DNA of 39,165 bases from a virus. The translations under genes and the position numbers were made by a program. The notes beneath the pieces were generated by a model. The model searched no databases and had not been told where the DNA came from. It saw only the letters and a program-made list of their open reading frames with translations. Location of the stretch: positions 1 to 39,165 of IMG/VR virus record IMGVR_UViG_3300032073_000073; one strand, 5' to 3'. Of the stretch, positions 22,008-30,496 are shown piece after piece (the stretch's first letter is position 1; each line of letters begins with the position of its first letter).

Positions 22008-22895
22008 ATGAGATTTAGTAAGAACACTGGGAACGGTACATCTGACTCGCCACTCGCTGGTACAGACGTTGCAGGGAGAATTGTCAAGTGGGCAAAGACT
22101 GGCGACATGGATCGCCTCCTCTTTGCTTGCGTGACTCCAGATGCTGCAAAAGAACTGCTTTCCCTATCAGAGAACTGTCGCGACACAAAGCCATCCAACG
22201 TGAAGCGGTTCAAGGACGCAGTCGAGTCTGGCGAGTTTGACAAGTACCTTCGGACAGTGTCGATGAACCCACTTGGCTTGCGGGAGGATGGGTTCCACGT
22301 TCTTTCAGGGATAGCGGAAACTGCCGGTTCCGATGGTGCTGTGCTGAGGTTCGAGTGTGTGCCCGAGGGTACATACCGATCTGCTGCTGCTGACACTGGG
22401 GTCGCGAGGAAGTTGCATGATTTCCTGAAGGCCAATGGACACGACATCAAAGAGAAGCACGCAAAGACCCTAGACATCTTGGCGGCAATCTGCTTTGGTC
22501 ATGGAAAGGACAAGAAGAAGCTGTATGCGGACAAATTGCTGAAGGAGTTGGGCACTGACTACGTTTCTGACCTGTTCAACTCTATTCCTCCATGCGAGGA
22601 TGTCCCCAGCCAGAAGGTTGCACAGATTGCGGCACTAGGGCTGGAGTTGGCTGGCAGAGACACTGAGCAGGCAATGGAGATAGTGTCATACTTCAATGAC
22701 CCGTCACCGCCAGCACCGTGTGAATCAGTCAAGGCAGTGATACGATATTGCAATCGCAATGAACTTAGCCAGCAGGGACACAAGAAGGTTGCTCTGGCAT
22801 ACCTGCTTGCTGCAATCGAGAACCCAAAACTGAAGAGAATCGGCAAGAAACACCGATGCATCCCAGATTGGTTCAAGGGTTCACTCAGCTTCTAG
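22008..22895 (+). CDS. ParB-related (degenerate DGQHRL-type) protein, 295 aa
   Basis: Residues 60-105 (KPSNVKRFKDAVESGEFDKYLRTVSMNPLGLREDGFHVLSGIAETA) follow the layout of phage ParB-like proteins in which a two-helix lead-in precedes ...fd.dG.liDGQHRl.A. Here the DGQHRLxA motif is replaced by GFHVLSGIAETA, so a nucleotide-dependent activity may be lost. The C-terminal half is helical and ends with basic residues (IGKKHRCIPDWF). AGGAGC precedes the ATG. The gene lies directly behind the terminator/promoter overlap and before a second, better-preserved ParB-like gene. The family call is moderate. Confidence 0.55.
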   Translation: MRFSKNTGNGTSDSPLAGTDVAGRIVKWAKTGDMDRLLFACVTPDAAKELLSLSENCRDTKPSNVKRFKDAVESGEFDKYLRTVSMNPLGLREDGFHVLSGIAETAGSDGAVLRFECVPEGTYRSAAADTGVARKLHDFLKANGHDIKEKHAKTLDILAAICFGHGKDKKKLYADKLLKELGTDYVSDLFNSIPPCEDVPSQKVAQIAALGLELAGRDTEQAMEIVSYFNDPSPPAPCESVKAVIRYCNRNELSQQGHKKVALAYLLAAIENPKLKRIGKKHRCIPDWFKGSLSF

Positions 22896-22905
22896 ATCGA
22901 CCTTG

Positions 22906-22933
22906 TTGACACTTAGTCAATGGCGGTTATACT
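22906..22933 (+). promoter_or_regulatory. Promoter of the ParB-like gene
   Basis: TTGACA, 16 bp, TATACT, just after the preceding stop and 42 bp before the ATG at 22975. Confidence 0.8.
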
Positions 22934-22974
22934 ATAAGAACCCGCCTTCATTAAAACGCAACTGGAGAAAAACA

Positions 22975-23739
22975 ATGGCAACTGAATTTGACAGAAAGAT
23001 ACAGGGTGGAACGATAGGCATCCATCCGCTTGCAGATGCTTACCCGATGATGTGCGACCAGACATCTGACGAGGCGGTTGCAGCATGGGACGCACTCAAG
23101 CGTGACATTGCAGAGAATGGGATCAAAGATCCAATCGTCATTCACTGTGGACTTGTCATTGATGGGCGAAACAGAATGAAAGCGGCAGTCGAGACTGGAA
23201 AGTTTGTCAACTGGACAATGTCCAAGAGAATCGACCACGGGGGGCCGAGAGAGTTTGGCCAGATCATGACGTATGTTAATCGCAAGAATAACTGCCGAAG
23301 GATAATGACCAAAGGCGAGTTGGCAATCACTGCCGCGAAGATCGCTGACCTTGCTGCTGCTGATGCGAAGAAGAGACAGTCAGTAATGAATGGCAGAACT
23401 CAGCTTCCGGCAAATTTGCCGGAAGCAAAAGGCGATGCCAGAGACATTGCTGCGAAGCAGACTGGAGTATCTGGCAGGACAGTCAGTGATGCCCAGACAG
23501 CACTCAAGGCAGACAAAAGACTTGAGCCATTGATTGCGTCAGGAAAGGTTGCGGTAAGCAGAGCAGCAAAGGAAGTTCGCTCAGGCAATGTCGATGAGTT
23601 TATCAAGAGCATTGACAAGCCAAAGGTGAAGAAGCCTGCACCTAAACTGACTATTGCACAGAGACTCTACAAGCAGTACCTGTCAATGAGCGACAGACAA
23701 CGAGAAGAGTTTGACTCTCTCGTGTCTGGACACAAGTAG
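22975..23739 (+). CDS. ParB-like N-terminal-domain DNA-binding protein, 254 aa
   Basis: The ATG at 22975 has GGAG upstream and follows its own promoter, whereas the longer frame starts inside the promoter. Residues about 12-70 form a ParB N-terminal domain: GTIGIHPLADAYPMM, ALKRDIAENGIKDPIVIHCGLVIDGRNRMKAA, with an IDGRNR core typical of the ParB/sulfiredoxin fold. A HTH-like region lies at about 155-185 (ARDIAAKQTGVSGRTVSDAQTALK), and the tail is basic. Phage proteins of this type act as partition-like or transcription regulators. A terminator follows. Confidence 0.82.
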   Translation: MATEFDRKIQGGTIGIHPLADAYPMMCDQTSDEAVAAWDALKRDIAENGIKDPIVIHCGLVIDGRNRMKAAVETGKFVNWTMSKRIDHGGPREFGQIMTYVNRKNNCRRIMTKGELAITAAKIADLAAADAKKRQSVMNGRTQLPANLPEAKGDARDIAAKQTGVSGRTVSDAQTALKADKRLEPLIASGKVAVSRAAKEVRSGNVDEFIKSIDKPKVKKPAPKLTIAQRLYKQYLSMSDRQREEFDSLVSGHK

Positions 23740-23755
23740 ACAACAGATCCGACCG

Positions 23756-23806
23756 CCCCTCCCCCTTTCTCTCACGCTGTGCCTCGTGGGGGGAGGGGGT
23801 TTTTTT
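23756..23806 (+). terminator. Intrinsic terminator closing the plus-strand island
   Basis: CCCCTCCCCC (23756-23765) pairs with GGGGGAGGGG (23789-23798), followed by TTTTTTT (23800-23806). It separates the convergent transcripts; the minus-strand operon's last stop codon overlaps the T-run. Confidence 0.88.
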
Positions 23807-24077
23807 ATGCGTTAGCCTTGGCGTTCATGATGGCTTTCTTGAGGAGCTTCTGTGCCCCGATCTTCTTGATAGAATCAGGTACCATTCTGAACACAGGTAT
23901 CAGTCGATCCGACTGTGACATCAGGTGTGCAAGGATGAAGTTCTTGTTCTTGATACATCCCTCCACTCCCCACTTGTCCATGTGGTTTACCATGTTCTTG
24001 CAGCCACATCCTGCCTTGAACTGGACAGCCCAGTCTGGGATCAGCTTTGATAATTCAGTTCCTACTTTCTCGCTCAT
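23805..24077 (-). CDS. Hypothetical Cys-containing protein, 90 aa
   Basis: I use the ATG at 24077, which overlaps the preceding stop (ATGA) with GGAG upstream. FKAGCGCKNMVNHMDKWGVEGCIKNKNFILAHLM near residues 20-53 contains three cysteines in a C-x-C...C arrangement and an aromatic/basic helix. This layout recalls small late proteins in planctomycete-type phages as far as I know, but I cannot name a family. It is the last gene of the structural operon. Confidence 0.6.
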   Translation of the reverse strand: MSEKVGTELSKLIPDWAVQFKAGCGCKNMVNHMDKWGVEGCIKNKNFILAHLMSQSDRLIPVFRMVPDSIKKIGAQKLLKKAIMNAKANA

Positions 24078-25831
24078 GGTTGGCACTCCAAGGTGATGTT
24101 GTATGACCCAACTAGGTCAGATGCGGTAAGGTTGTTGCAGCTTTGAGCAAATGGCTCTTTCCCAGCGATATCTGCTACAGAATCAAACGATCCGGTGAGT
24201 GTGAGAGAGGGGCAGTTACCCATCCCTGACATGCTGATCGGGTTAGTCTTGCACAGCAGCCCGTAGTCCTTGCTGGGTGAAGCCAAGTTAGCCTGATAGG
24301 ACCACAGGATTGTCATCTCTATCTCGTACTCATCATTTGCAAGGAAGTTGATGGACATCTTTGTACCCAGTCCGAGTAGGGTGTATCCACTATACTGACT
24401 GGCATATACTCCGTCACCGAGAATTGCACCATCGTATGTGTCAAAGTCAACAGACTTTGTGAGGGATGTTGTGTAGCTTCCGGTGATAGGATTGGTGTAT
24501 ATTATCAACTCAAAGTTGTTTGTGCAGTTCAGATCAGGGTCGGGTCCGTCGAGGGTTGCTGAGTTAAGAATAACCCTGATAGGTAGAGTTGGGTCAATTG
24601 CCTCAATGGGGCAGTCGCCTTCCACAAACGTGCCCCCAGAGACTAAGCAGAACTGCTCTTCGATATTCTCGCTAGAGACCCCAGCTATTGTGCAGCAACC
24701 ATATGTAGGCTCAATGGTTGTCCAAGTACCTTCGCAAACATCTTCTTCAACACCGGCGGTCACCTCTCCAGTTGTGCTGTCTATGCACCACCCTGTTGCC
24801 GTGTTGCACTCTGCACCCTGAGTGAATGTCCCTCCCAAGTCTGAGCATTCAGCAAGATTGGCAACCTCAATATCTGGCTCACCGTCTATTACACAGCAGC
24901 CACCTTCTCCACATGCCCCGATCAACCAAGCACCATTGATGCTCTGGCAGTAGCCAAGAGTGGTGTCCTCAATTTGCTGACCGCTTGCAAGTACACAACA
25001 GCCAGTTGGTGGACACATCACATCTTGATTCCACACCCCAGACTTCAGGTCACACTCAGCGATCCTGCTGACAATACCACGACGACAGCCATCGTCGTCG
25101 TAGTAGAAGCTGTCAACCCTCTGGACCCCTGTCCCATCCTGCCATAAGCAACACCCCGTTGTGCCACTTGGATTAGTCACGCAGTTGCAGCCCCTCCAGT
25201 CATTTGCCGTCCAAGTTGTGTATTGATCAGTTATGCAACCGATAATTCCGTTGGCATCCGCAGCTCTTAAGCCAAGAGTGAAGGCAGTTACCTGACCGTC
25301 ACACTTGTCTGCCTCTATCAACGATCCGCCATTGGTAATGAGAAAGAAGTCAAAGTTTTGTCCGCCACTCAAGAGAGCCAGAGCGTAAATTTGTGTATCT
25401 GGCGAGGTGGGCTGGGTGACCTCATCTGGCCCAGTGTTGGCTGGGAAAGTTTGCGTGAAGTGCCTGCCAAGGATAGCAACACCTGTCCCAGTACCAGATG
25501 CCCATGACACTGGGATCGCGATAGCTGGGCCGGTCACGTTGGCCTCACCTAGAACCGAGGTTCCTGTGTCACCGAACATATCGCTTGACGTGACCCAGAA
25601 GCTGTCCCCTGACTGAGTGACCTCCAGCCCTTCCCCCACCTGACTAGATGGTCCAGAGAGTGCGTATGACGAGAAACTGGATATGGGATTGACACTGTCG
25701 GTTCCTCCAATGGGGTGGCACCCAGAACTCCAGCCGAATGATGGAAACTGGCAAGGGCAACCAACTGGCTCTGTGCCATTGCATCCACACTTCGGGCAAC
25801 CGATGCCTCTCCACTTCATTCCTGTACTCAT
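24074..25831 (-). CDS. Cysteine-rich tail-tip protein with repeated GCC modules, 585 aa
   Basis: The N-terminus is a Cys cluster (CPKCGCNGTEPVGCPC, residues 12-27). Residues 40-200 are a beta-rich domain. Residues about 226-408 contain about five modules of the form GCC..(x)..C...GG.(W/F)...C: GCC at 226-228, 277-279, 311-313 and 378-380, plus a GWC variant at 347. The last 170 residues are beta-rich (LPIRVILNSATLDG... to NITLECQP). The GCC modules resemble extracellular repeats of Planctomycetes as I know them, so a host-binding tail tip is likely. It is translationally coupled (TAATG). Confidence 0.65.
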   Translation of the reverse strand: MSTGMKWRGIGCPKCGCNGTEPVGCPCQFPSFGWSSGCHPIGGTDSVNPISSFSSYALSGPSSQVGEGLEVTQSGDSFWVTSSDMFGDTGTSVLGEANVTGPAIAIPVSWASGTGTGVAILGRHFTQTFPANTGPDEVTQPTSPDTQIYALALLSGGQNFDFFLITNGGSLIEADKCDGQVTAFTLGLRAADANGIIGCITDQYTTWTANDWRGCNCVTNPSGTTGCCLWQDGTGVQRVDSFYYDDDGCRRGIVSRIAECDLKSGVWNQDVMCPPTGCCVLASGQQIEDTTLGYCQSINGAWLIGACGEGGCCVIDGEPDIEVANLAECSDLGGTFTQGAECNTATGWCIDSTTGEVTAGVEEDVCEGTWTTIEPTYGCCTIAGVSSENIEEQFCLVSGGTFVEGDCPIEAIDPTLPIRVILNSATLDGPDPDLNCTNNFELIIYTNPITGSYTTSLTKSVDFDTYDGAILGDGVYASQYSGYTLLGLGTKMSINFLANDEYEIEMTILWSYQANLASPSKDYGLLCKTNPISMSGMGNCPSLTLTGSFDSVADIAGKEPFAQSCNNLTASDLVGSYNITLECQP

Positions 25832-26430
25832 TATGGGGTCTCTGGGGTTTCGGTGTCATCTTCTTCTGGGCAGGATACCTGAATCACTATATAGTATGCG
25901 TTGCTTGAGTAGCACGTCATCATAGAACCAGATGCTATAGCTTCTTCCCATGGGTTCCTGATGTTTAGCTCTGTGCCATCTGATATCAACTGTGAAGCAT
26001 CGTTAGATAGCTTCAGCTTGTTTCCTAGCCCCTGCCCCAAGGTTGTACCGCTAGCTGCCGTTATCTCTGAATTAGCCAACACCTGACAGACACTTGAGCC
26101 GCCGCCACCAGATATTGCTACCCAGTCGATCCCGATCTTTGCTGCTTGGAAGAACGAATCTGCTTCTATGTCTCCGCCAGACATATTGAGGACTGGCAAC
26201 TCAATGCTCTCGACTTCCCCAAGCTCGTCACCGTCGATGTATGCCCTAGTGCAAAGACCAGAGCTTATCGTTGTCCCGTCTATCGCAGGGATTGAGGAAG
26301 AGGGTGCCTTGACTGTAATGACCTCCCTGCCTAGTGCAGAGACCTCTACGCCAAGACCAGCACCCCTTGAGTGTGCGTAGTCTCTTAGGAACAGTGCAAC
26401 CTGTTCGCTGCTGAATGCGTATCCTGACAT
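25831..26430 (-). CDS. Tail protein of unknown type, 199 aa
   Basis: It begins with a helix (SSEQVALFLRDYAHSRG) and continues beta-rich with Ser/Gly linkers (ISGGGGSS). The ending is acidic and proline-rich (CPEEDDTETPETP). It lies between two tail genes downstream of the tape measure and overlaps each by TAATG/ATG coupling. A tail-tip or distal-tail role is inferred from position. Confidence 0.6.
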   Translation of the reverse strand: MSGYAFSSEQVALFLRDYAHSRGAGLGVEVSALGREVITVKAPSSSIPAIDGTTISSGLCTRAYIDGDELGEVESIELPVLNMSGGDIEADSFFQAAKIGIDWVAISGGGGSSVCQVLANSEITAASGTTLGQGLGNKLKLSNDASQLISDGTELNIRNPWEEAIASGSMMTCYSSNAYYIVIQVSCPEEDDTETPETP

Positions 26431-27587
26431 TATGGGCGTTCCTGTAAGAAGTCGGAGAACTCTATTTCTGCTACCGTGTCATACCTGACATAGTCTGGAC
26501 TGTCATCCTGATTGGTTTTCGCCACGCCTTGGAAGTCAACCAGACCAACTGTGCCAATGCCAGCCTTTGAGTGAGTGAACTGCTTTGCCTGACCTTCTAA
26601 ATCTGGGTTCTCGCAGTAGTGCCCTATCATTGGGACAGCGGCTGCGTGTCCGACAAACAATGAACCTGTGCTGTTCCGTACAGTGTAGTTGTCAATCAGT
26701 ATTGTGTACGTGACTCTGTACATCTCCTTCTGCTCGACCCCACCCCCAGCCTTCTTAACAGTCACGCTCTGCTTGACAGCATTGATTGACTTTATCATTG
26801 CAGACTTCTTGACGTAGGTGGGGTCAGCAGGGTCAGAGCCGGTGTCCCAGTCAGTTAGGTTCACAGCGTAGCATCTTGACAGCAGGTTTGCGTCCGTGAC
26901 ATTACCCTCAAATTGAGTTATGGTCAGGTTTAACATTGGCTGCTTGTACGTGATCGGCTGATTGATCTCGTTTCTCAACTCCAGATTTGGTTTGCCAGCT
27001 GTCACTCGTGAATTGTTGTCAACAGGAAGGTATCGGGTTGGGATGGGCTTGGGTGAACCATCAGCGTACTGTCCAGCCAGTGCCAACGCAGTGTCGGAGG
27101 AATCGTATGCTACGGCACTATAGAGAACGATGTCCCTTCCTGTGACCGACCTTGTCCAAACTGGAGTGATGTCATCTGCATCCTCGATGTCTTCAGCCTT
27201 CTGAGGCTCTGGGGCACCACCAGCCCCACCCTCGACGCCCTGAGATTGTTTCCCGCCTTCTGTTTGGAATGTGCATGTCACCTCAAAGACGGTTCCGTTC
27301 TCCTTCAGCCTTCTGACGCTCTTGCTTTTGCACACTGCCATCGGCACAACAACTCCTGTTGTCTCGTCGTACCAAGTGTGGTAGTTGACGATAGGTATGC
27401 CATCAGCAAGTGCAACATGATAGTCAGTTACACTAGAGGGACCAAAGTTGTTGTCTGCTGGGTCAGTGACCTTTACGAGAAACTTCTTCGTGAGTGTCGT
27501 CTGTGTAGACTTCTGACCTTCGCTGTTATTTGCACTGGCAGTGTAGGTTGTGTCCCTAAGCTGACAGACATCGTATGTAAGAGCCAT
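26430..27587 (-). CDS. Probable distal tail protein, 385 aa
   Basis: The first gene after the tape measure on the minus strand, the slot of distal-tail or tail-tip proteins in siphoviruses. It is beta-rich throughout (MALTYDVCQLRDTTYTASANNSEG..., SVRRLKENGTVFEVTCTFQTEGG, KEMYRVTYTILIDNY) and has a disordered Gly/Pro/Glu insert near 120-140 (GVEGGAGGAPEPQKAEDIEDADD). No catalytic signs. AGGATT precedes the ATG. Confidence 0.65.
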   Translation of the reverse strand: MALTYDVCQLRDTTYTASANNSEGQKSTQTTLTKKFLVKVTDPADNNFGPSSVTDYHVALADGIPIVNYHTWYDETTGVVVPMAVCKSKSVRRLKENGTVFEVTCTFQTEGGKQSQGVEGGAGGAPEPQKAEDIEDADDITPVWTRSVTGRDIVLYSAVAYDSSDTALALAGQYADGSPKPIPTRYLPVDNNSRVTAGKPNLELRNEINQPITYKQPMLNLTITQFEGNVTDANLLSRCYAVNLTDWDTGSDPADPTYVKKSAMIKSINAVKQSVTVKKAGGGVEQKEMYRVTYTILIDNYTVRNSTGSLFVGHAAAVPMIGHYCENPDLEGQAKQFTHSKAGIGTVGLVDFQGVAKTNQDDSPDYVRYDTVAEIEFSDFLQERP

Positions 27588-27597
27588 TTTGAAAATC

Positions 27598-29583
27598 CTA
27601 TACTAAATTCATTTGTGATGGTCCGCCGCTGACTGCGTTAGCAATCCCGATAATCAAATCCTGAACATTTCGTTTCTCTTCTCGGAGCCTCTCCTGATGC
27701 CTCTCGTCCTCTCTCCTCTCGCGTGCTTGCTGGTCCCTAAGCTCCTTCATGTAGACCCACTCCTCGACACTGTTCTGCTTCATCTCTGTGGGTAGCTTAA
27801 TGTTGAGTGCATCTTCGGTGACCTTCTTCCTTCGATCAGCGTCCTTTTTGTCCAGATCATCCATTTTCTTGACAAGGTCATTGATCTTCTTCTGCTTCTC
27901 TGCTTTTGCCTCCAAGAGTTGCAACTGCCTCTCTTCTTGTGCAATCCTTCTTCCTGCTGACTCTCCATACTTCTCGATCATCTCAAGTTCCATCTTCTGG
28001 AACTCAAGTTTCTTCTCCAGCTTCTCCAGCTCTGAGCTGTCGCCAGTCTCCAGAGCTTTCCTTTTTGCCATCTGAAGTTCAAGCATCTCCATTCTTTTCT
28101 TAGCAAACTCCTCAGCCTTCTTCGCTTGATCTTCCGCACGTTGGTCTGCCTTTGTTATTGCTTCAGCAGCCTTCTGCTCCTGCTCGGCTCTCATCTTGGC
28201 AAGATTAGCTGCCTTTTCTTCCTGATCGGCAGCTTTTTTCATCCTAGCTGCATAAACAGAGACCGCTGGACTGATAGTGTTATCATAAAGGAACGCAATA
28301 TTTTTAATTACAGGCAAGGTTCTGATGGCCGAACTTGCTATCCCCCTCATGCTGTCGAGAGCAATCTTGAGGGCACTGAACTTGTTGTCCTCTGCCTTAC
28401 CTGCTGACCTGTTCAGTGCGTCAAGCATCTTATTCAGTGTGATCGCCATCACCTTCATGTCATCATTGACCCCAGAGATTTCAGCAATACTTGCTTTCAA
28501 TCTTTCAGCAGCCTCACTGGCGGCTTCCATCTGCCCAGTGAATGTCAGTAGACCAGCTTCGTCGATAGCACCGAACCTCTCTGCTATTGCCTTGACAGCC
28601 TTATCTACCTCCCCGAAACCAATCATGCCAGCCTTCATCTGGTCCTTGACCTGTTGTGCAGAGAGTCCCATCTGTCTCTGCAACTGAAGGAGCAGCGGGA
28701 CACCTTGGTTAGCAAACTGCCTAACCTCGGTTGCCATCAGCTTGCCTTGTGCCTTCACATCGCTATAAGCCTTGGCGACCAACTTCATCTTGGCTGGATC
28801 GCCAAAAGAGAGCCTACCAAACTGCTTGATAGACGTGACTGTTTCTTTTGCACTGAACCCAAGGGCACGCAGTTGGACAGCAAGTGCCATTGTGTCATCA
28901 ACACTGAAGGCGGTTCGCTGGGAGTATTCCTCCAGTTCTCGACGCAAACCCCTAGCAACTTCTTCGTTTCCGTTATAGAGAGACGTTAATGTTCGCAACG
29001 CCGTTGCTTTCTTGTCCGCAGCCTTTGTGAAGCTCACCAAGGTCCCGAATATCGCATGAAGGTTCTTCTTGAACAACTGGAAGCCAACAAACAGGGGGAA
29101 TAGCTTCATGGTGAGCTTTCCAAGCTCAGATGTCATATCTTCTACGATGCCTCCCATCTCCTTATATGCTTTCTTGTTTTGGGGGTTTGCCATCCCAAAC
29201 ACAGGCCCAACAGTTTTCGCAGAAATCGGCGTAGTAGGCCGGAACTCCATTCCACGCAGCTTGCGTCTCTTGTTGATCTCAATCAGCAGAGCTTTGGTTC
29301 TTTTCTTCTCTTGTCGGATGTATTCAACCTTAGCCATTCTGGTCAGTTGAATGCCCTCCTGAACGCTGATCTTACGAGCCATGACCATCTCTCGGATAAA
29401 CTTCTTTTCTTTTTCAAGCCTATCCTTGTTGGTCATGCTTTTTTCGACAGCCTTTTGTTCACGCTTGATGATATCAGCCATCTTCTTCTGTTCAGCCGTA
29501 ACCCTAGTGGCCCCCTTAGCAAATTTATTGGGGTCCAGAATGATCTCGTAGTAAAGTGAACCGACTCTGCTATTTTTAGCCAT
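27598..29583 (-). CDS. Tape measure protein, 661 aa
   Basis: Residues 200-360 match the tape-measure N-terminal domain: TSLYNGNEEVARGLRRELEEYSQRTAFSVDDTMALAVQLRALGFS..., ATEVRQFANQGVPLLLQLQRQMGLSAQQV. A hydrophobic stretch near 150-190 may act at the membrane during DNA entry. Residues 450-640 are a long Lys/Glu/Ala coiled coil. By the usual rule of about 0.15 nm per residue the tail would be near 100 nm. Its ATG overlaps the chaperone gene by 8 bp. Short for a tape measure, but complete. Confidence 0.9.
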   Translation of the reverse strand: MAKNSRVGSLYYEIILDPNKFAKGATRVTAEQKKMADIIKREQKAVEKSMTNKDRLEKEKKFIREMVMARKISVQEGIQLTRMAKVEYIRQEKKRTKALLIEINKRRKLRGMEFRPTTPISAKTVGPVFGMANPQNKKAYKEMGGIVEDMTSELGKLTMKLFPLFVGFQLFKKNLHAIFGTLVSFTKAADKKATALRTLTSLYNGNEEVARGLRRELEEYSQRTAFSVDDTMALAVQLRALGFSAKETVTSIKQFGRLSFGDPAKMKLVAKAYSDVKAQGKLMATEVRQFANQGVPLLLQLQRQMGLSAQQVKDQMKAGMIGFGEVDKAVKAIAERFGAIDEAGLLTFTGQMEAASEAAERLKASIAEISGVNDDMKVMAITLNKMLDALNRSAGKAEDNKFSALKIALDSMRGIASSAIRTLPVIKNIAFLYDNTISPAVSVYAARMKKAADQEEKAANLAKMRAEQEQKAAEAITKADQRAEDQAKKAEEFAKKRMEMLELQMAKRKALETGDSSELEKLEKKLEFQKMELEMIEKYGESAGRRIAQEERQLQLLEAKAEKQKKINDLVKKMDDLDKKDADRRKKVTEDALNIKLPTEMKQNSVEEWVYMKELRDQQARERREDERHQERLREEKRNVQDLIIGIANAVSGGPSQMNLV

Positions 29584-29872
29584 TTCTTTGTCTCACTAGG
29601 TTGCTTAGATATTCTCCTGCTTCGGCAGGGTCCATCTCTTTGTTTTTGCCCGTGTTCTCGTAAGCCTCTTTTTCCATGTCGTGGCAATGAGAGTTATAGG
29701 CAATCCACCAGTCAATAACGACTGGCTTAGTGTTATTCATCCAGTAGATTGGGTCATCAATCCCGAGGTCCTTGCAAATAGAGAAGACATGCTGCAACCT
29801 TGCGTTGCAGCTTATCTCTCCCTTGAGTTTCTCTATTTGCCCTTTTGCTTTCCCTCGCGTTGATCTGCCCAC
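29576..29872 (-). CDS. Tail assembly chaperone T-domain, expressed as a -1 frameshift extension
   Basis: This frame lies -1 relative to the 30183 chaperone and overlaps its last 13 codons. Its own GTG start has no RBS, so it is probably read only after slippage at GGGAAAG (29848-29854), giving a fusion of about 202 residues (30183 to 29576). That is the lambda G-GT arrangement, immediately before the tape measure. The translated part is mixed helical with an IYWMNNTKPVVIDWWIAYNSHCHDMEKEAY core. Confidence 0.7.
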   Translation of the reverse strand: MGRSTRGKAKGQIEKLKGEISCNARLQHVFSICKDLGIDDPIYWMNNTKPVVIDWWIAYNSHCHDMEKEAYENTGKNKEMDPAEAGEYLSNLVRQRNG

Positions 29873-30183
29873 TCCTCGATAGCACCGATGAGGACATCCA
29901 GCTTCATTGCGTCAAGTGCCATGATGTCGTTGATGTCTTTCTCAGTGAACAGTGCAGCACCTTCTTCATCGCAGAGATGGTCGACGATTGTAAGGCATCT
30001 TGCACGCTGGAGTGCGTCCGTTCGCATCTTCTCTTTCTTCATGTCGTACATCTGTGCCATTCGTCGTGAGCGTTGTAGCTCACTCACGGGCTTGACGTAG
30101 ACGGTCTCTCCAAAGAACTCACCGAGAATCTCGGGCTTGGAGATAGCTGCTGCTTTAAGTAAAGTCGCTTTCGTTAAACTCAT
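29833..30183 (-). CDS. Tail assembly chaperone (G-like), 116 aa
   Basis: An alpha-helical, charged protein (LTKATLLKAAAISKPEILGEFFGETVYVKPVSELQRSRRMAQMYDMKK...). It has the N-terminal strand/turn and basic helices of phage tail assembly chaperones that coat the tape measure. The ATG at 30183 lies inside the preceding gene's 3' end. Position between the tail tube protein and the tape measure and the frameshift signal at its end support the call. Confidence 0.75.
   Translation of the reverse strand: MSLTKATLLKAAAISKPEILGEFFGETVYVKPVSELQRSRRMAQMYDMKKEKMRTDALQRARCLTIVDHLCDEEGAALFTEKDINDIMALDAMKLDVLIGAIEEWADQREGKQKGK
29848..29854 (-). other. Programmed -1 frameshift heptamer GGGAAAG
   Basis: In the chaperone frame it is read G GGA AAG, the canonical X XXY YYZ order and the same heptamer as lambda G/GT. 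It lies six codons before the zero-frame stop. Confidence 0.8.
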
Positions 30184-30469
30184 CAAAATAACTTTCTTCT
30201 GGTGGGTGGAGTAATTCTTCTGGTATATCTGGGCAGCTTACGTATTCAGCTTCGATTGACATCTGGCGTGAAACCTCTGCCCTGATCTTGTCTTCGCTAA
30301 TTGGATCAATTGGACTTGTGAACAACAGCTTGCTGCCTTCATTCCATCCAATCAATCCAACGAGCTTCATCTTATCTGGATGCCCTTCAAAGACGAAGTA
30401 TTGCTGAAAGCACTCTTCTTTTCTTGTGATGACGTTTGTTCCGATGTGCGGTACTAACTTAACATTCAT
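30155..30469 (-). CDS. Hypothetical tail-module protein, 104 aa
   Basis: Between the tail tube and chaperone genes. Mixed alpha/beta: VKLVPHIGTNVITRKEECFQQYFVFEGHPDKMKLVGLIGW, then an acidic C-terminal helix/tail (EELLHPPEESYFDEFNESDF). Several phages carry a small unknown gene in this position. GGAG is about ten bases before the ATG. It overlaps the next gene by about 30 bp. Confidence 0.6.
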   Translation of the reverse strand: MNVKLVPHIGTNVITRKEECFQQYFVFEGHPDKMKLVGLIGWNEGSKLLFTSPIDPISEDKIRAEVSRQMSIEAEYVSCPDIPEELLHPPEESYFDEFNESDFT

Positions 30470-30496
30470 TTCGGGCGTCTCCTGATATCTGTTATT

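Noticed and set aside
22903-22974. Longer N-terminus of the ParB-like protein
   Set aside because: The extra codons cover the -35 and -10 boxes of its own promoter.
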